The notes beneath the pieces were generated by a model, which had not been told where the DNA came from, did not search any database, and worked only from the letters and a program-made list of their open reading frames with translations. A stretch of DNA of 64,000 nucleotides from Closterium sp. NIES-65 (Eukaryota > Streptophyta > Zygnematophyceae > Desmidiales > Closteriaceae): assembly GCA_948144175.1 (NCBI GenBank), contig CANXME010000532.1:2111001-2175000 (forward strand), read 5' to 3'. This document shows, in pieces, positions 17,403 through 29,200 of this stretch. Numbering within the stretch: position 1 is the stretch's first letter; each line of letters begins with the position of its first letter. The position numbers and the translations under genes are program-made.

Positions 17403-20400
17403 GACGTCACGTTCGACGAGTCGGTACCCTACTACCGCCTCTTCCCCTACCGCACTCCGTCCCTCCCCCCACCCCCGCTCTTCTTGGTACCAGGTCCCCC
17501 CCCGGTAGTCCCCCTCCCCCCTCAGGGTCCTGCCCCTTCAGGTGTGTCCCAGGTAGACGCGGTCGAGCCTGTCGAGGTCACTGGTGACTCTGGTGCTGCT
17601 GCGGGAGCTGAGCCTGGGGGTGCGGAGTCTGGGGGTGCTGAGCCTGGGGGTGCTGAGCCTGGGGGTGCTGTGCCTGGGGGTGCTGAGTCTGGAGGTGCCG
17701 AGTCTGGGGGTGCTGTGCCTGGGGGTGCTGAGCCTGGGGGTGCTGAGCCTGGGGGTGCTGAGCCTGGGGGTGCCGTGCCTGGGGGTGCTGTGTCTAGAGG
17801 TGCTGTGCCTGGGGGTGCTTCGTCTCGCCGGGAGCCACTCTCCCCACAGGAGCTGCGTGAGTGGTTTGCCGGGCGCTGGAGGCGTGCTGCTGGTGCTGGT
17901 GGTTCTTCGGCTGCAGAGGGTACTGCTGCTGCGCGCCCCGCCGGCGCTCGTACTGTGGGTGCTGGAGCTGCTGAGTCTGAGAGTTCTCCTGGAGCTGGTC
18001 CTGCTGAGGGTGTTGGCGCTGAGCCTGCTGTTGGCGGCCCGACTGACAGTGCTCCTGGTGCTGCGGCTGGAGGTTCTGGAGCTTCTGGTGGTGCTGCTGG
18101 AGGTGCTGCTGGAGTGGGTGCTCCTGCCGGGGCTGCTGGTGCTGTTCCTGCTGTTTCTAGCGTCGCCGCGCGGCCCCGACCGTACTTCGTTCCGCTCCTG
18201 CAGCAGGTTCTTGGTCTTACACCTCCTCCTCCTCCCTTAGAGGGTCCGCAGCCTGTCCGGTCACAGCCACAGCTACAGCCTGCCTCCCCTTTGCCTGCTC
18301 CTTCTCCCTACGCAGGTCCGACTGGAGGTCTTACTGAGCGTCGTGAGCCTGCGTCTCGTCCTGTGTCGCCTGTTCGTACTGAGCGCGCTAGTGGTCGCGG
18401 GTCGCGTCAGCGTCCTCCTCCTGTCCCTGGCACGCACCGGATGTCACTGCGTCCGTCCACTGCTCCTCTGCGTGCCCCTTTGCCTTCTCCTCCTGCTTCC
18501 TCTCTTCCTGCTCTTGCCGACCCGGAGTCGGACGCTCTTCGTGCTGCCAGTCCTACTGTCACGCGTCTCCTGGCTACTGCTGTCACTGACCCCTCCTTCG
18601 AGTCGTCTGCTGCGTCTGCCCTTGTCACTGAGCTTGTCGACTTTGCTGCGCGCTGTCGTCTAGACTACGCTGCTCGTCTTGTCACTGAGTCTGAGTCCGC
18701 CTGTCCTCCGTCCGTCGGGGGTGAGTGTGCCCTTGGCACGGACGTCCTTGAGGACAGGCAGGAGGAGTTCCAGTCTCTGGCCGCCGCTTCACCTCGTCTC
18801 GCGTCTGTACTGCTAGCCCCTGAGGGAGACCCGGATGCACCAGACATCCCGACTCCGCGCTCTTACGCGGAGGCGATAGAGGGTCCCTACTCCTCTCAGT
18901 GGCAGGCAGCTATGGATGCAGAGATGGCTTCCTGGAAGTCCACAGGCACCTACGTTGACGCTGTTCCCCCTCCTGGGGCGAACATCGTCAGTGGCATGTG
19001 GATTTTCAGGGTGAAGCGGCCGCCGGGTTCTCCGCCTGTCTTCAAGGCGCGTTACGTGGCTCGTGGCTTCAGTCAGCGGCAGGGGGTTGACTACTTTCAG
19101 ACCTTCTCCCCCACCCCGAAGATGACCACTCTTCGGGTTCTGCTACACGTTGCTGCTCACCGTGACTACGAGCTGCACTCTCTCGACTTCAGCACAGCTT
19201 TCCTGCAGGGCAGCCTGCACGAGGAGATCTGGCTGCGTCGCCCACCTGGCTTCACTGGGTCTTTCCCTCCTGGTACCCAGTGGAGTCTCCGGCGTCCAGT
19301 CTACGGTCTCCGCCAGGCGCCACGTGAGTGGCACGATACACGGAGGACTACGCTCGCGGCACTTGGGTTTGCTCCTTCCACTGCCGACCCGTCGCTGTTT
19401 CTGCGCACCGACACCTCTCTGCCGCCGTTCTACATCCTCGTGTACGTCGACGACTTGGTCTTTGCCACAGCTGACACTGCTGGACTCGCCTACGTGAAGT
19501 CGGAGCTGCAGAAGAGACACACGTGCACTGACCTGGGTGAACTGCGCAGCTACCTTGGCCTGCAGATCACCCGGGACAGAGCACGCCGCACCATTACCCT
19601 GACTCAGTCACACATGGTGCAGCAGGTCCTTCAGCGCTTCGGCTTCACGTACTCCTCGCCTCAGGCCACTCCTCTGCCTACTCGCCACTCGCTCTCAGCT
19701 CTGCCTTCGGATGAGTCCGTAGAGTCGAGTGGCCCGTTTGCAGAGCTTGTTGGCTGCCTCATGTACCTGATGACCTGCACACGACCTGACCTCGCATACC
19801 CTCTTAGCATTCTCGCACGCTTTGTTGCTCCTGGGAGACACCGACCAGAGCACATGGCTGCAGCGAAGAGGGTGTTGCGCTACTTGTGCAGTACGTCGGG
19901 CACGGGGCTAGTGCTTGGAGGGCGCAGTCCAGTGGTCCTCACTGGGCACGCAGACGCTTCTTGGGCTGACGACCAGGCTACGCAGCGGTCGTCACAGGGT
20001 TACACCTTCAGCCTTGGTTCCGGCTCTGTCTCGTGGCGGGCTACCCGCTCGTCCTCTGTTCTCGGCTCCAGTTGTGAGGCTGAGATCTACGCTGGGGCTA
20101 TGGCTGCACAGGAGTTACGCTGGCTCACCTACCTGCTGACCGACCTTGGAGAGCAGCCTCGTTCTCCTCCAGTCCTGTACGTAGACAACAAGGCCATGCT
20201 GGCCTTGTGTCGAGAGCAGCGACTGGAGCACAGAACGAAGCACATTGCTCTTCGCTACTTTCTTGCTCGTGAGCTACAGCAGCGTGGACAGCTGCGACTT
20301 GCGTACGTGGCCTCTGAGGCCAACACTGCTGATGTCTTCACCAAGGCACTTGCGCCTTGTGATCATCAGCGTTGCTGCACGCAGTTGGGTCTTGTGCCTG

Positions 20401-20426
20401 TCTTGCCTCACTTGCTCTCCTCTTGA
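17403..20426 (+). CDS. Copia 1 reverse transcriptase-RNase H half of the polyprotein
   Basis: This continues the Gag-Pol frame directly after the TAG at 17400. A linker with 15-bp repeats (about 17603-17830) encodes an A-E-P-G-G type pentapeptide, and a long Ala/Gly/Pro-rich stretch follows. The reverse transcriptase runs from ~18900, with YVDD at codon 1654-1657 counted from ATG 14484. RNase H has the HADASW Asp near codon 1824, the SCEAEIYA Glu and the YVDNKA Asp. It ends at TGA 20424-20426, about 200 bp before the 3' LTR. The first in-frame ATG is well inside, so expression depends on reading through the TAG. Apart from that stop no damage is visible. Confidence 0.9.
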   Translation, partial: DVTFDESVPYYRLFPYRTPSLPPPPLFLVPGPPPVVPLPPQGPAPSGVSQVDAVEPVEVTGDSGAAAGAEPGGAESGGAEPGGAEPGGAVPGGAESGGAESGGAVPGGAEPGGAEPGGAEPGGAVPGGAVSRGAVPGGASSRREPLSPQELREWFAGRWRRAAGAGGSSAAEGTAAARPAGARTVGAGAAESESSPGAGPAEGVGAEPAVGGPTDSAPGAAAGGSGASGGAAGGAAGVGAPAGAAGAVPAVSSVAARPRPYFVPLLQQVLGLTPPPPPLEGPQPVRSQPQLQPASPLPAPSPYAGPTGGLTERREPASRPVSPVRTERASGRGSRQRPPPVPGTHRMSLRPSTAPLRAPLPSPPASSLPALADPESDALRAASPTVTRLLATAVTDPSFESSAASALVTELVDFAARCRLDYAARLVTESESACPPSVGGECALGTDVLEDRQEEFQSLAAASPRLASVLLAPEGDPDAPDIPTPRSYAEAIEGPYSSQWQAAMDAEMASWKSTGTYVDAVPPPGANIVSGMWIFRVKRPPGSPPVFKARYVARGFSQRQGVDYFQTFSPTPKMTTLRVLLHVAAHRDYELHSLDFSTAFLQGSLHEEIWLRRPPGFTGSFPPGTQWSLRRPVYGLRQAPREWHDTRRTTLAALGFAPSTADPSLFLRTDTSLPPFYILVYVDDLVFATADTAGLAYVKSELQKRHTCTDLGELRSYLGLQITRDRARRTITLTQSHMVQQVLQRFGFTYSSPQATPLPTRHSLSALPSDESVESSGPFAELVGCLMYLMTCTRPDLAYPLSILARFVAPGRHRPEHMAAAKRVLRYLCSTSGTGLVLGGRSPVVLTGHADASWADDQATQRSSQGYTFSLGSGSVSWRATRSSSVLGSSCEAEIYAGAMAAQELRWLTYLLTDLGEQPRSPPVLYVDNKAMLALCREQRLEHRTKHIALRYFLARELQQRGQLRLAYVASEANTADVFTKALAPCDHQRCCTQLGLVPVLPHLLSS
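17603..17830 (+). repeat. 15-bp coding repeats between integrase and RT
   Basis: About fifteen copies of GCTGAGCCTGGGGGT and variants encode A-E-P-G-G, A-V-P-G-G and A-E-S-G-G. They form a disordered linker. The related element at 54.3 kb lacks it through a deletion. Confidence 0.85.
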
Positions 20427-20623
20427 CCTTGCTTGTACTTTCGCATATATATACTCTTGCTCTTGTATATCTCTATATATGATCTTGCATGTGAACTGGC
20501 CTTGTGGCCTTTGAACTTGTGCTCGGAATGCGTGGTGACTTTGTGATCCACCCTGAGCTTTGCTTTGCTTTGCTTGACTGGTCTTGTGACCCCTTGTTCT
20601 CCCCCACTTTGCCTATGGGGGTG

Positions 20624-20755
20624 TGTCAGAACTTATAGCTCACTTGTTTCTGTAGGCTATAGTGGGGTATCCCATAGGGGGTACAACCCAATTAGGGTTT
20701 CCTATTTGTACTCACTTCGTTCATAGTCATTCCATTCTCGTTCTTTGTTTTCACA
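20624..20755 (+). repeat. Copia 1 3' LTR (132 bp)
   Basis: Identical by eye to the 5' LTR. It is preceded by GCCTATGGGGGTG, the likely polypurine tract, and followed by CAGGC (20756-20760), the second copy of the target duplication. Confidence 0.95.
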
Positions 20756-23495
20756 CAGGCTTCTTTGTGTCCGTTTTATTTCGTGCGCATGCATCGCATC
20801 GCGCCACGAATTGTTGGACCTCAGTGCCCAATCCCGGCCACCAGTACACATCACTCAAGGCCCACCTCGTCTTCTTGACCCCTAGGTGTCCTCCGTACTT
20901 AGCGGCATGTATTTCTTCCAGAATATCATTCCGCAGGTTACCCACGTGAGGTACAACAATCTCATTCTTACGCCACCAGAGCTCGTGCTCCCACATGAGT
21001 TCCTTCGTGTTTCGTGGGTTCTGAAACCAGGGGTCAATCTGATACCCTGTGCGGATGCGTTTCAGAAAACCAGTGAAGGTAATCTCACTCACTCGAGCCG
21101 TTGCTAGGACACTGAAGCAAGCAGAAAATACTGCCGCATCTTCTGTGTCGTCTAGCCATGTTGCTGCCCCTATCGGCTGTCTGCTGAGGGGGTCAGCCAG
21201 GTTCGTCGAACCTGCTCGATATCGAATATCGAAGGTGAACCCACTAAGGAGTTCCGCCCATCGGGCTTGACGTCGAGTAAGCGTGGCTTGGGTGGCGAAA
21301 TAGGTGTTTGGACAGTGATCAGTTGTAACCACAAAGTCCACACCCTCCAGATAACATCGCCATGTGCGTAGCGCATGAACGACCGCCAACAGTTCTTGTT
21401 CGGACGTCGTATAGCGCTGCTCTGCCGGGGAGAGCTTTCGACTCTCAAATGCCACTGGTCTCCCTTCTTGCAAGAGGACCGCCCCAATCCCAATCAATGA
21501 GGCGTCAGTAACAACCTCATAGGGTTTTGTCGGATCTGGTAAAACCAGTACCGGAGCATTGGTCAGCATTCGCTTGACCTCGTCGAATGCCTTTTGGCAT
21601 TGTTGTGTCCATTGCCAAGCACTACTCTTGCGAGTGAGGGCCGTCAATGGAGCAACAACGGTAGAATAATTCTGCAAAAATCGACGAAAATAGTTCGCCA
21701 GTCCTAAAAACGACCTGATTTGACCCACATCTTGTGGCACCGGCCAGTTTTGGACTGCGACAACTTTCTTTGGGTCTACTTTGAGACCATCATTTCCCAC
21801 GAGATGGCCAAGATATTCCAACTCGCGTTTGTAGAAATGACATTTCCATAGGCGAGCATAGAACTTATGCTCTCGGAGTTTCCCTAACACCCATTTAAGG
21901 TGTCGCGTGTGCTCCTCTTCTGTCTTGGAATAAACCAAGATGTCATCCAGATAGACTAGAACGAACTGTCCAATCGCCTCGCGAAAGACATCATTCATAG
22001 CTCTTTGAAAAGATGCAGGAGCATTGGTCAAGCCAAAGCTCAGCACTCGCCACTGAAAATGACCAAACGGCGATCGGAAAGCCGTCTTGGGTACATCTTC
22101 TTCAGTGATGCGCAATTGGTGATACCCTTGTGCGAGGTCCAATGCGCTGAACCACTGGGCACCCTGGAGTTTGTCGAACAGGTCCTCTATTCTCGGTAGG
22201 GGATACCTGTTCTTCACCGTTATCTTGTTCAGAGCACGGTAGTCTACGCACATGCGTAAACCTCCGCCCTTTTTGTTCACGAACAAGATCGGCGCTCCGT
22301 AAGGTGATGCGCTTGGTTCAATCCATCCCTTCCTGAGGTACTCCTCAATTTGTTGTTTAGCCTCCTCGTACTCAGCTGGACTGAGGCGATACAGAGGTCT
22401 AAACGGTGGGAGCTTTCCAGGCTCCACTGGGATGGTGTGACCGACAGCACGGTCTGGAGGAAGGCCATCTGGGATGGGCTTAAAAACCTCTGCAAACTCG
22501 TCCGCCAGTGCTCTCATCTGAGGCGGGAAATCCTCGACCCCAGGCATCTCGTGTTCAGCATTCTCAAGCTGTACCACAAAGAAGGTATCGGCTTGTCGAA
22601 CATGCTGTCCGAACTCGTTTGCGAGCGCAAAACTCACATCGGGACGCTCCGACGTTTGTTGTTCGTTTGTGATCAAGTCGTTAGGCACTTGCCATTGGAC
22701 TGTGTCACCATTTTTTGAGAATGAGACAGTATTGTCCTGGAAATCGAGCTTGACTTCATTCGCTCGAAGCCAATCCATTCCAAGGACAAGGTCGACGCCT
22801 GCGAGAAGGGGTAAAACATACGCGCAAATTTCTTCGTGATAACCCTCAATATCCATGTTGATCCGTGTCTGCCCTTTGCTTGGGATAATGCTATCATCAC
22901 CAAGGCGAATGGGGCAAGACGGTCCTTCAACGAGGATCATGCGTGCTGTGGCCCACTTTTCGTTAAAGAGGGAAACAGTTGCACCCGTGTCAACAAGGAT
23001 TTTTGCGTTTTCCCCGTTCACGCTACCCGCAAGCAACAAATTTTGTTGATGCTTTGGGCGAATAGGACATGCCACAATACTCGTCAAGGGTTTGAAGTAC
23101 ACCTTGACGTTGTGACGAGCGCGTCCATGTGACTGAGAGTTGGTCCACCACACATGGTGTCCCTTGTCCCACGCCGCTAGGACCGGCCATCCACGAAGCG
23201 CATGGAACAATTCGCCTTTCACTGTGCGAGTCACCAACGCGATCGAAGTCAGGGGGTGCTCTTGAGTGCAACGACTCACAATCTCAATGACCGAAGGCAG
23301 AATGTCCAAGCCACAGAAAATGATTGAGAACTTATCTTGCATTGCTGCCATGGTGATGTTCTCAAGTGGGTACGATCGAGAGTAAAAAACAGAGTTTTTA
23401 TTAAAAGAAGAGGCAAACAAACAAGAGATTTTGCAATCAGCAAGCTTCTCTAGCTTTAATAGATCATCATCACATAGCACATATGCCTCATCCAC
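20756..23495 (-). pseudogene. pol: Gypsy unit 3 Pol, N-terminal part interrupted by copia 1
   Basis: Residues 1 to ~913 of the chromovirus Pol are open here: protease, RT with YLDD, RNase H and the integrase zinc finger (HHCC). The frame then enters the copia LTR and stops after about one further codon. The copia element therefore splits integrase between its zinc finger and its catalytic core. With the gag stop at 24698, unit 3 cannot be autonomous. Confidence 0.93.
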
Positions 23496-23527
23496 TCGAT
23501 CTACTCCTCCAACTAGGTACCCACACC

Positions 23528-25084
23528 CTAGTTGGGCTTCTGAAAATCCTTCTTTCCAGAAGGTCCCGCGCCGCCTGGCTTCGGCTTCCCAGAGTACTTG
23601 ATTGGGTTCTTGTTACGGCACTGCTTTTGGATGTGTCCAATAAATCCACAGCCGCGACACCGCATCTTGGAGAAGTCCGGCTTGTTAGGGCCATGACCTC
23701 CCCCCCCGTTAGCCCTCTTGGCCTGCGGTCCAGGCTGGTGCTCACGCTGCTGGAAAGGTCGCTTATTCGAACTGCCTCCGCCATTGGCGTTCTGGGGCCA
23801 GTTCCCACGACCACCGGAGCCCTCAGCACGGGGCTGCTGGTCCGCCTTTGCAGGACCATGGATATATGTGCGAATGACAGTGTCAGTTTTGATCACCTGC
23901 TCCTTCAGCTCCTTGTAAGTCGTCCAATTGGTCATGTCGCCGATCATGTGTGCCTCTTGCAGGTTGATAGGGAGGCCTTTCATAAAGAGGTGCATCATCT
24001 CCTCCTCAGACAAGGGCTTCTGGAGCGAGCGTGCTGCGGCCTCCAACTCGACCGCATATTCCTGCACCGGACGGTCATGACACTTGATATGCTCAAGGCG
24101 TCCGCGCAGTTCCAGGTCGGACTTCTTGACCATGAATGCCTCTTTCAGCGCGGTGCAAAACTCCGGCCACCCAAATGGTCCATGCGCCTGCTTCTTAGCG
24201 CCATACACTGCCCTGCGGGCCACCTCGTCCAATGCACGAGTGGCTGCAGTGACGCGAGCCTCAGGACGCACATTCGCAAGGATCATGGTTTCATTCACCA
24301 GATCAAGCCAAGGCTGCACCTCCGTCTTGCGATGGTTAAACTCAGGCAGAGGCGCCGAGAGAGACCCAAAGGGCGAGGTCTCAGTTGGAGGTGGCTGATG
24401 CATAGCCGTCGCAGCGCCTACCGCTGGGGGTGCGGGTGGAGCGGGTGCCGACTGAGCAGCAGGAGCGGGCCTGCGCCCAGGAGGAGGTTCGTAGATACCC
24501 TCCCTCCTAAGTTTGGTCACCTGCTCATTGAGCTTGTTGAATGATACTTGCAGATTATTGCAAGTCTTCTGAAGCCACTCAATTTCACGGTTCTTAGTGC
24601 CCAGGCTGCGACGGAACTCAGTAACCTCCTTCATGGTAATGCTCAGTCGAGCCTCGAGGTTCTGAGTGTGTTTCTTGAGTCCATCAATGGACGTCTGCTA
24701 CTGCAGGATGGTGATATTCTGAGTTGCCACCTTAGCCTGGAGTTGGACAATCTCCTCGGAGATAGGATAAGTCGTGCCTTCACCCTCAGTGAAGTCATTT
24801 TCATCACCAGTGGCCTCCTTCCCACAGGTGTTATCCTCTTCCCCAAGGTTATCAGGGGCACCATGGTTCTCAGCTTCACCATGGTGCTCAGCTTCACCAT
24901 GGTGCTCAGCTTCATCATGGTTCTCAGCTTCAAGGTCCAGGTCCAAGTCCTCAATATCATCCAATTCAATGTCAGCCATTGCCTCATCTTGATTGAGGTC
25001 AATCTCAGCAGCATTGCTCACCACCTCATTAGGTGCAGTGGGCCCTTCCTCCCTTGCCATATCCTTCTCTTGGCCAGATGCCAT
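23528..25084 (-). pseudogene. gag: Gypsy unit 3 Gag with premature TAG
   Basis: Gag starts at ATG 25084, but a CAG glutamine codon in a CTG-CAG-CAG run has become TAG (24698-24700), ending the protein after 128 residues in the coiled-coil region. Downstream the frame is open again to the normal end at 23528 and still encodes the capsid-like region and complete zinc knuckle. An internal ATG at 24634 could start a 368-residue fragment. Confidence 0.9.
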
Positions 25085-25556
25085 AAGGATTAAGGGAGCT
25101 TGTAAGATCTGGGTTGATTCTGTTAAAGTCTTTTTACCACCTCAATGGTAAAGCAAGAAATTCTTATAAAAGAAATTTCTTCTACAGAATAATCCAAGTT
25201 ACCCAAGGTAACAGATTTGTTGTCAAGCACTCCCAATCACCTAAGTGAAAGGGCAGGGTCTATCCAAATCTCAATGAAGAGAACTTGTATAACCCTCAAC
25301 AAATCCTCCAGATCTAAGTTTATACTCCACTACTCAACAGTAGAGAGTCTTCAACCAAAAGGTGGGCAAGAGAGATAAAAATCTCTCTTCTTAGCTTGAA
25401 ATTGCAGTTGTAGATCTTGTAGATCTTGAACTCTTCAAGCTTCCAGATCTTGAGTATTCTCTTTAAAGAGAAATCACAACTCTAAGATCTATAAAAAAAA
25501 ATCTCTAGGGGCAAAATCCCCACTAGGCTTAGGATAACCCTAGCTCTAGATACCAA
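25085..25556 (-). other. Gypsy unit 3 untranslated leader with primer-binding site
   Basis: Leader equivalent to that of unit 2, with the same initiator-Met-like primer site at 25543-25555. No gene seen. Confidence 0.8.
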
Positions 25557-26276
25557 TGTAACAACCACGGCCCTTATAACAACGGGCAACCGTGTGTTAA
25601 ATATAAAATCCTCCTTGACAACTTATATAAAATCAAGATACAAGGCTTGAAAGAATCTAGCTAATCCCACCAAGGGATAACCAAGCCTTAAGCTAAGCTT
25701 GAAAGATCTTGAGGAGAGAAGTTGTAGTTGCTGATGAAGCCTTAGCAAATAGAGAGCTTCTTGTAGAACTTGTTCTTAGGAAATCACAATCCTAATTGTG
25801 TAGGTCAGCTTGTTAGGAGAATCCAAGAACTTAGAGAAATCCCATTTCCAAGTTAGATTGTTGGAGTTGGGAAGTGGGAATGGGCCTTGGAAGCTCCAAC
25901 CCCTTCCACAATACCCCTTGGGGCTCTTCCCAACCATGGCTTCCATGGTTGGGGAGCTAGGAGGCTTGGAGCCTAGGTGGCACATTTGTTTGGTTGGGAA
26001 AACCCAACTTAATTGTGTTGTATGGTTGTTTTGTGTTTGGTTGGATTGTAACCACAACTGGCACAATTTGATTGGTTGGGAATCCAACCTTTCCAATCTT
26101 CACTTTGATGGGTTGGAAGTTTCCAAGCCTCAAGGTTGAGGTTTGGAACAACCCAAACCAACCTTCCCCTCCAACTCAACCTCTCCGTTTCCCATCGCGT
26201 CATTTCCCATCGAGCATTCTCTCGATGTTGACTTAGGAAACTAGAGGTAGCTAGGCAGGGTAGGTCATGCGTTACA
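25557..26276 (-). repeat. Chromovirus LTR shared by units 3 and 4 (720 bp)
   Basis: TGTAAC...GTTACA ends. The sequence is nearly identical to the LTR at 4612-5331, including the TATATAAG motif and the 11-bp inverted repeat. It holds the TAA stop of unit 4 Pol (26272-26274). Confidence 0.93.
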
Positions 26277-29200
26277 CTCCTCCCCCCCTAGGTGGCAACG
26301 TCCCCGTTGCCTTAGGGTGCTTCTGAGGACGAGCGCTTCGAGCACGCCGTGTTACATTACGACCAGGGTCAACACCCTCCATTGGCTGTGCGGCGGCTCG
26401 TCGAGCCATGTCTGTCATGTATGACTGAACTGCAGTCAAATGCTCTTCTGGCTCCCATGAGTTGTGTTCAGGCCCGTAGCCTTTCCACTTGATGAGGAAC
26501 TCTCGTACTGTTTTGCGGCCGCGCTGTCGATCACGATGCATCAGCACTCGTTCGACTTCATAAAACAGTTCCTCCCCCAGGACGATTGTTGGTGGCGGTA
26601 AGTACTTGCCTTCTGCAACGTACTTGTTCAACAGAGACACATGGAAGACGTTGTGAATCTGTAAAGTGTCAGGTAGCTTAAGCTTGTAAGCTACCACACC
26701 AACGCGCCTGATCACCTCGAAGGGCCCAATCCATCGAGGGAACAGCTTTCGTGCTCCAGGGATTTTGAGACGAATGTTCTTCGTGCTCAACAAAACTTTG
26801 TCTCCAACCTCAAACGAGACTTCCCGGCGTTTCATGTCGGCGTAAGACTTTTGTCGCTGCTGAGAGAGTTGTAGCCAATGGCGAGCAGACTTAAGCGCTT
26901 CTTGCTGCTTGCCAACAAAGTCTTTAGCGGCTGGAATTTTCAATCCTCCGATCCCATGCGTAGCAGGCGTTGTGGGATGCCGACCATAGTTCAGAATGAA
27001 AGGTTTCTCACGTGTACCTTCATGAACTGAATTGTTCACTGCGAATTCAACGACAGGCAACAACTCGTCCCAATCATCCTGAGTTGGACCAATAAATGAA
27101 CGAAGCATCTGCTCAAGTGTCCGGTTTGTTCGTTCCGTCTGCCCATCGGTTTGTGGGTGGAACGCCGATGACAACTTAAGCTTCGTTCCTAGTGTCCGTG
27201 TGACTTCTTGCCAGAACCGGCTTGTGAAGCGCGGATCCCGGTCGGACACCAATACACGTGGTAACCCGTGTAAGCGGAAAACGTGCGCCACAAACAATTT
27301 GGCCGTATCTTCCGCAGATACGTCAGTTGTCGTAGCCACGAAATGCACCATTTTTGTCAGACGATCCACAAACACTAGGATCGCTGTATGGCCATCGCGA
27401 GACTTGGGAAGATCCGTGATAAAATCCAAGGATACGCTCTCCCAAGGTTCATTCGGGATCTCGAGTGGTTGAAGCAAACCACCAGGCTTCTTTGTGTCCG
27501 TTTTATTTCGTGCGCATGCATCGCATCGCGCCACGAATTGTTGGACCTCAGTGCCCAATCCCGGCCACCAGTACACATCACTCAAGGCCCACCTCGTCTT
27601 CTTGACCCCTAGGTGTCCTCCGTACTTAGCGGCATGTATTTCTTCCAGAATATCATTCCGCAGGTTACCCACGTGAGGTACAACAATCTCATTCTTACGC
27701 CACCAGAGCTCGTGCTCCCACATGAGTTCCTTCGTGTTTCGTGGGTTCTGAAACCAGGGGTCAATCTGATACCCTGTGCGGATGCGTTTCAGAAAACCAG
27801 TGAAGGTAATCTCACTCACTCGAGCCGTTGCTAGGACACTGAAGCAAGCAGAAAATACTGCCGCATCTTCTGTGTCGTCTAGCCATGTTGCTGCCCCTAT
27901 CGGCTGTCTGCTGAGGGGGTCAGCCAGGTTCGTCGAACCTGCTCGATATCGAATATCGAAGGTGAACCCACTAAGGAGTTCCGCCCATCGGGCTTGACGT
28001 CGAGTAAGCGTGGCTTGGGTGGCGAAATAGGTGTTTGGACAGTGATCAGTTGTAACCACAAAGTCCACACCCTCCAGATAACATCGCCATGTGCGTAGCG
28101 CATGAACGACCGCCAACAGTTCTTGTTCGGACGTCGTATAGCGCTGCTCTGCCGGGGAGAGCTTTCGACTCTCAAATGCCACTGGTCTCCCTTCTTGCAA
28201 GAGGACCGCCCCAATCCCAATCAATGAGGCGTCAGTAACAACCTCATAGGGTTTTGTCGGATCTGGTAAAACCAGTACCGGAGCATTGGTCAGCATTCGC
28301 TTGACCTCGTCGAATGCCTTTTGGCATTGTTGTGTCCATTGCCAAGCACTACTCTTGCGAGTGAGGGCCGTCAATGGAGCAACAACGGTAGAATAATTCT
28401 GCAAAAATCGACGAAAATAGTTCGCCAGTCCTAAAAACGACCTGATTTGACCCACATCTTGTGGCACCGGCCAGTTTTGGACTGCGACAACTTTCTTTGG
28501 GTCTACTTTGAGACCATCATTTCCCACGAGATGGCCAAGATATTCCAACTCGCGTTTGTAGAAATGACATTTCCATAGGCGAGCATAGAACTTATGCTCT
28601 CGGAGTTTCCCTAACACCCATTTAAGGTGTCGCGTGTGCTCCTCTTCTGTCTTGGAATAAACCAAGATGTCATCCAGATAGACTAGAACGAACTGTCCAA
28701 TCGCCTCGCGAAAGACATCATTCATAGCTCTTTGAAAAGATGCAGGAGCATTGGTCAAGCCAAAGCTCAGCACTCGCCACTGAAAATGACCAAACGGCGA
28801 TCGGAAAGCCGTCTTGGGTACATCTTCTTCAGTGATGCGCAATTGGTGATACCCTTGTGCGAGGTCCAATGCGCTGAACCACTGGGCACCCTGGAGTTTG
28901 TCGAACAGGTCCTCTATTCTCGGTAGGGGATACCTGTTCTTCACCGTTATCTTGTTCAGAGCACGGTAGTCTACGCACATGCGTAAACCTCCGCCCTTTT
29001 TGTTCACGAACAAGATCGGCGCTCCGTAAGGTGATGCGCTTGGTTCAATCCATCCCTTCCTGAGGTACTCCTCAATTTGTTGTTTAGCCTCCTCGTACTC
29101 AGCTGGACTGAGGCGATACAGAGGTCTAAACGGTGGGAGCTTTCCAGGCTCCACTGGGATGGTGTGACCGACAGCACGGTCTGGAGGAAGGCCATCTGGG

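Larger units (their letters stand above)
13288..20755 (+). mobile_element. Ty1/copia element 1, nested in gypsy unit 3
   Basis: This is a complete LTR retrotransposon of 7468 bp. The 5' LTR (13288-13419) and 3' LTR (20624-20755) are 132 bp each and identical by eye. Flanking 5-bp target duplications CAGGC lie at 13283-13287 and 20756-20760. A primer site follows the 5' LTR, and a purine-rich GGGGGTG precedes the 3' LTR. Its order is Gag, protease, integrase, RT, RNase H, as expected for copia. The identical LTRs show that the insertion is recent and later than formation of the gypsy unit it interrupts. Confidence 0.97.
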
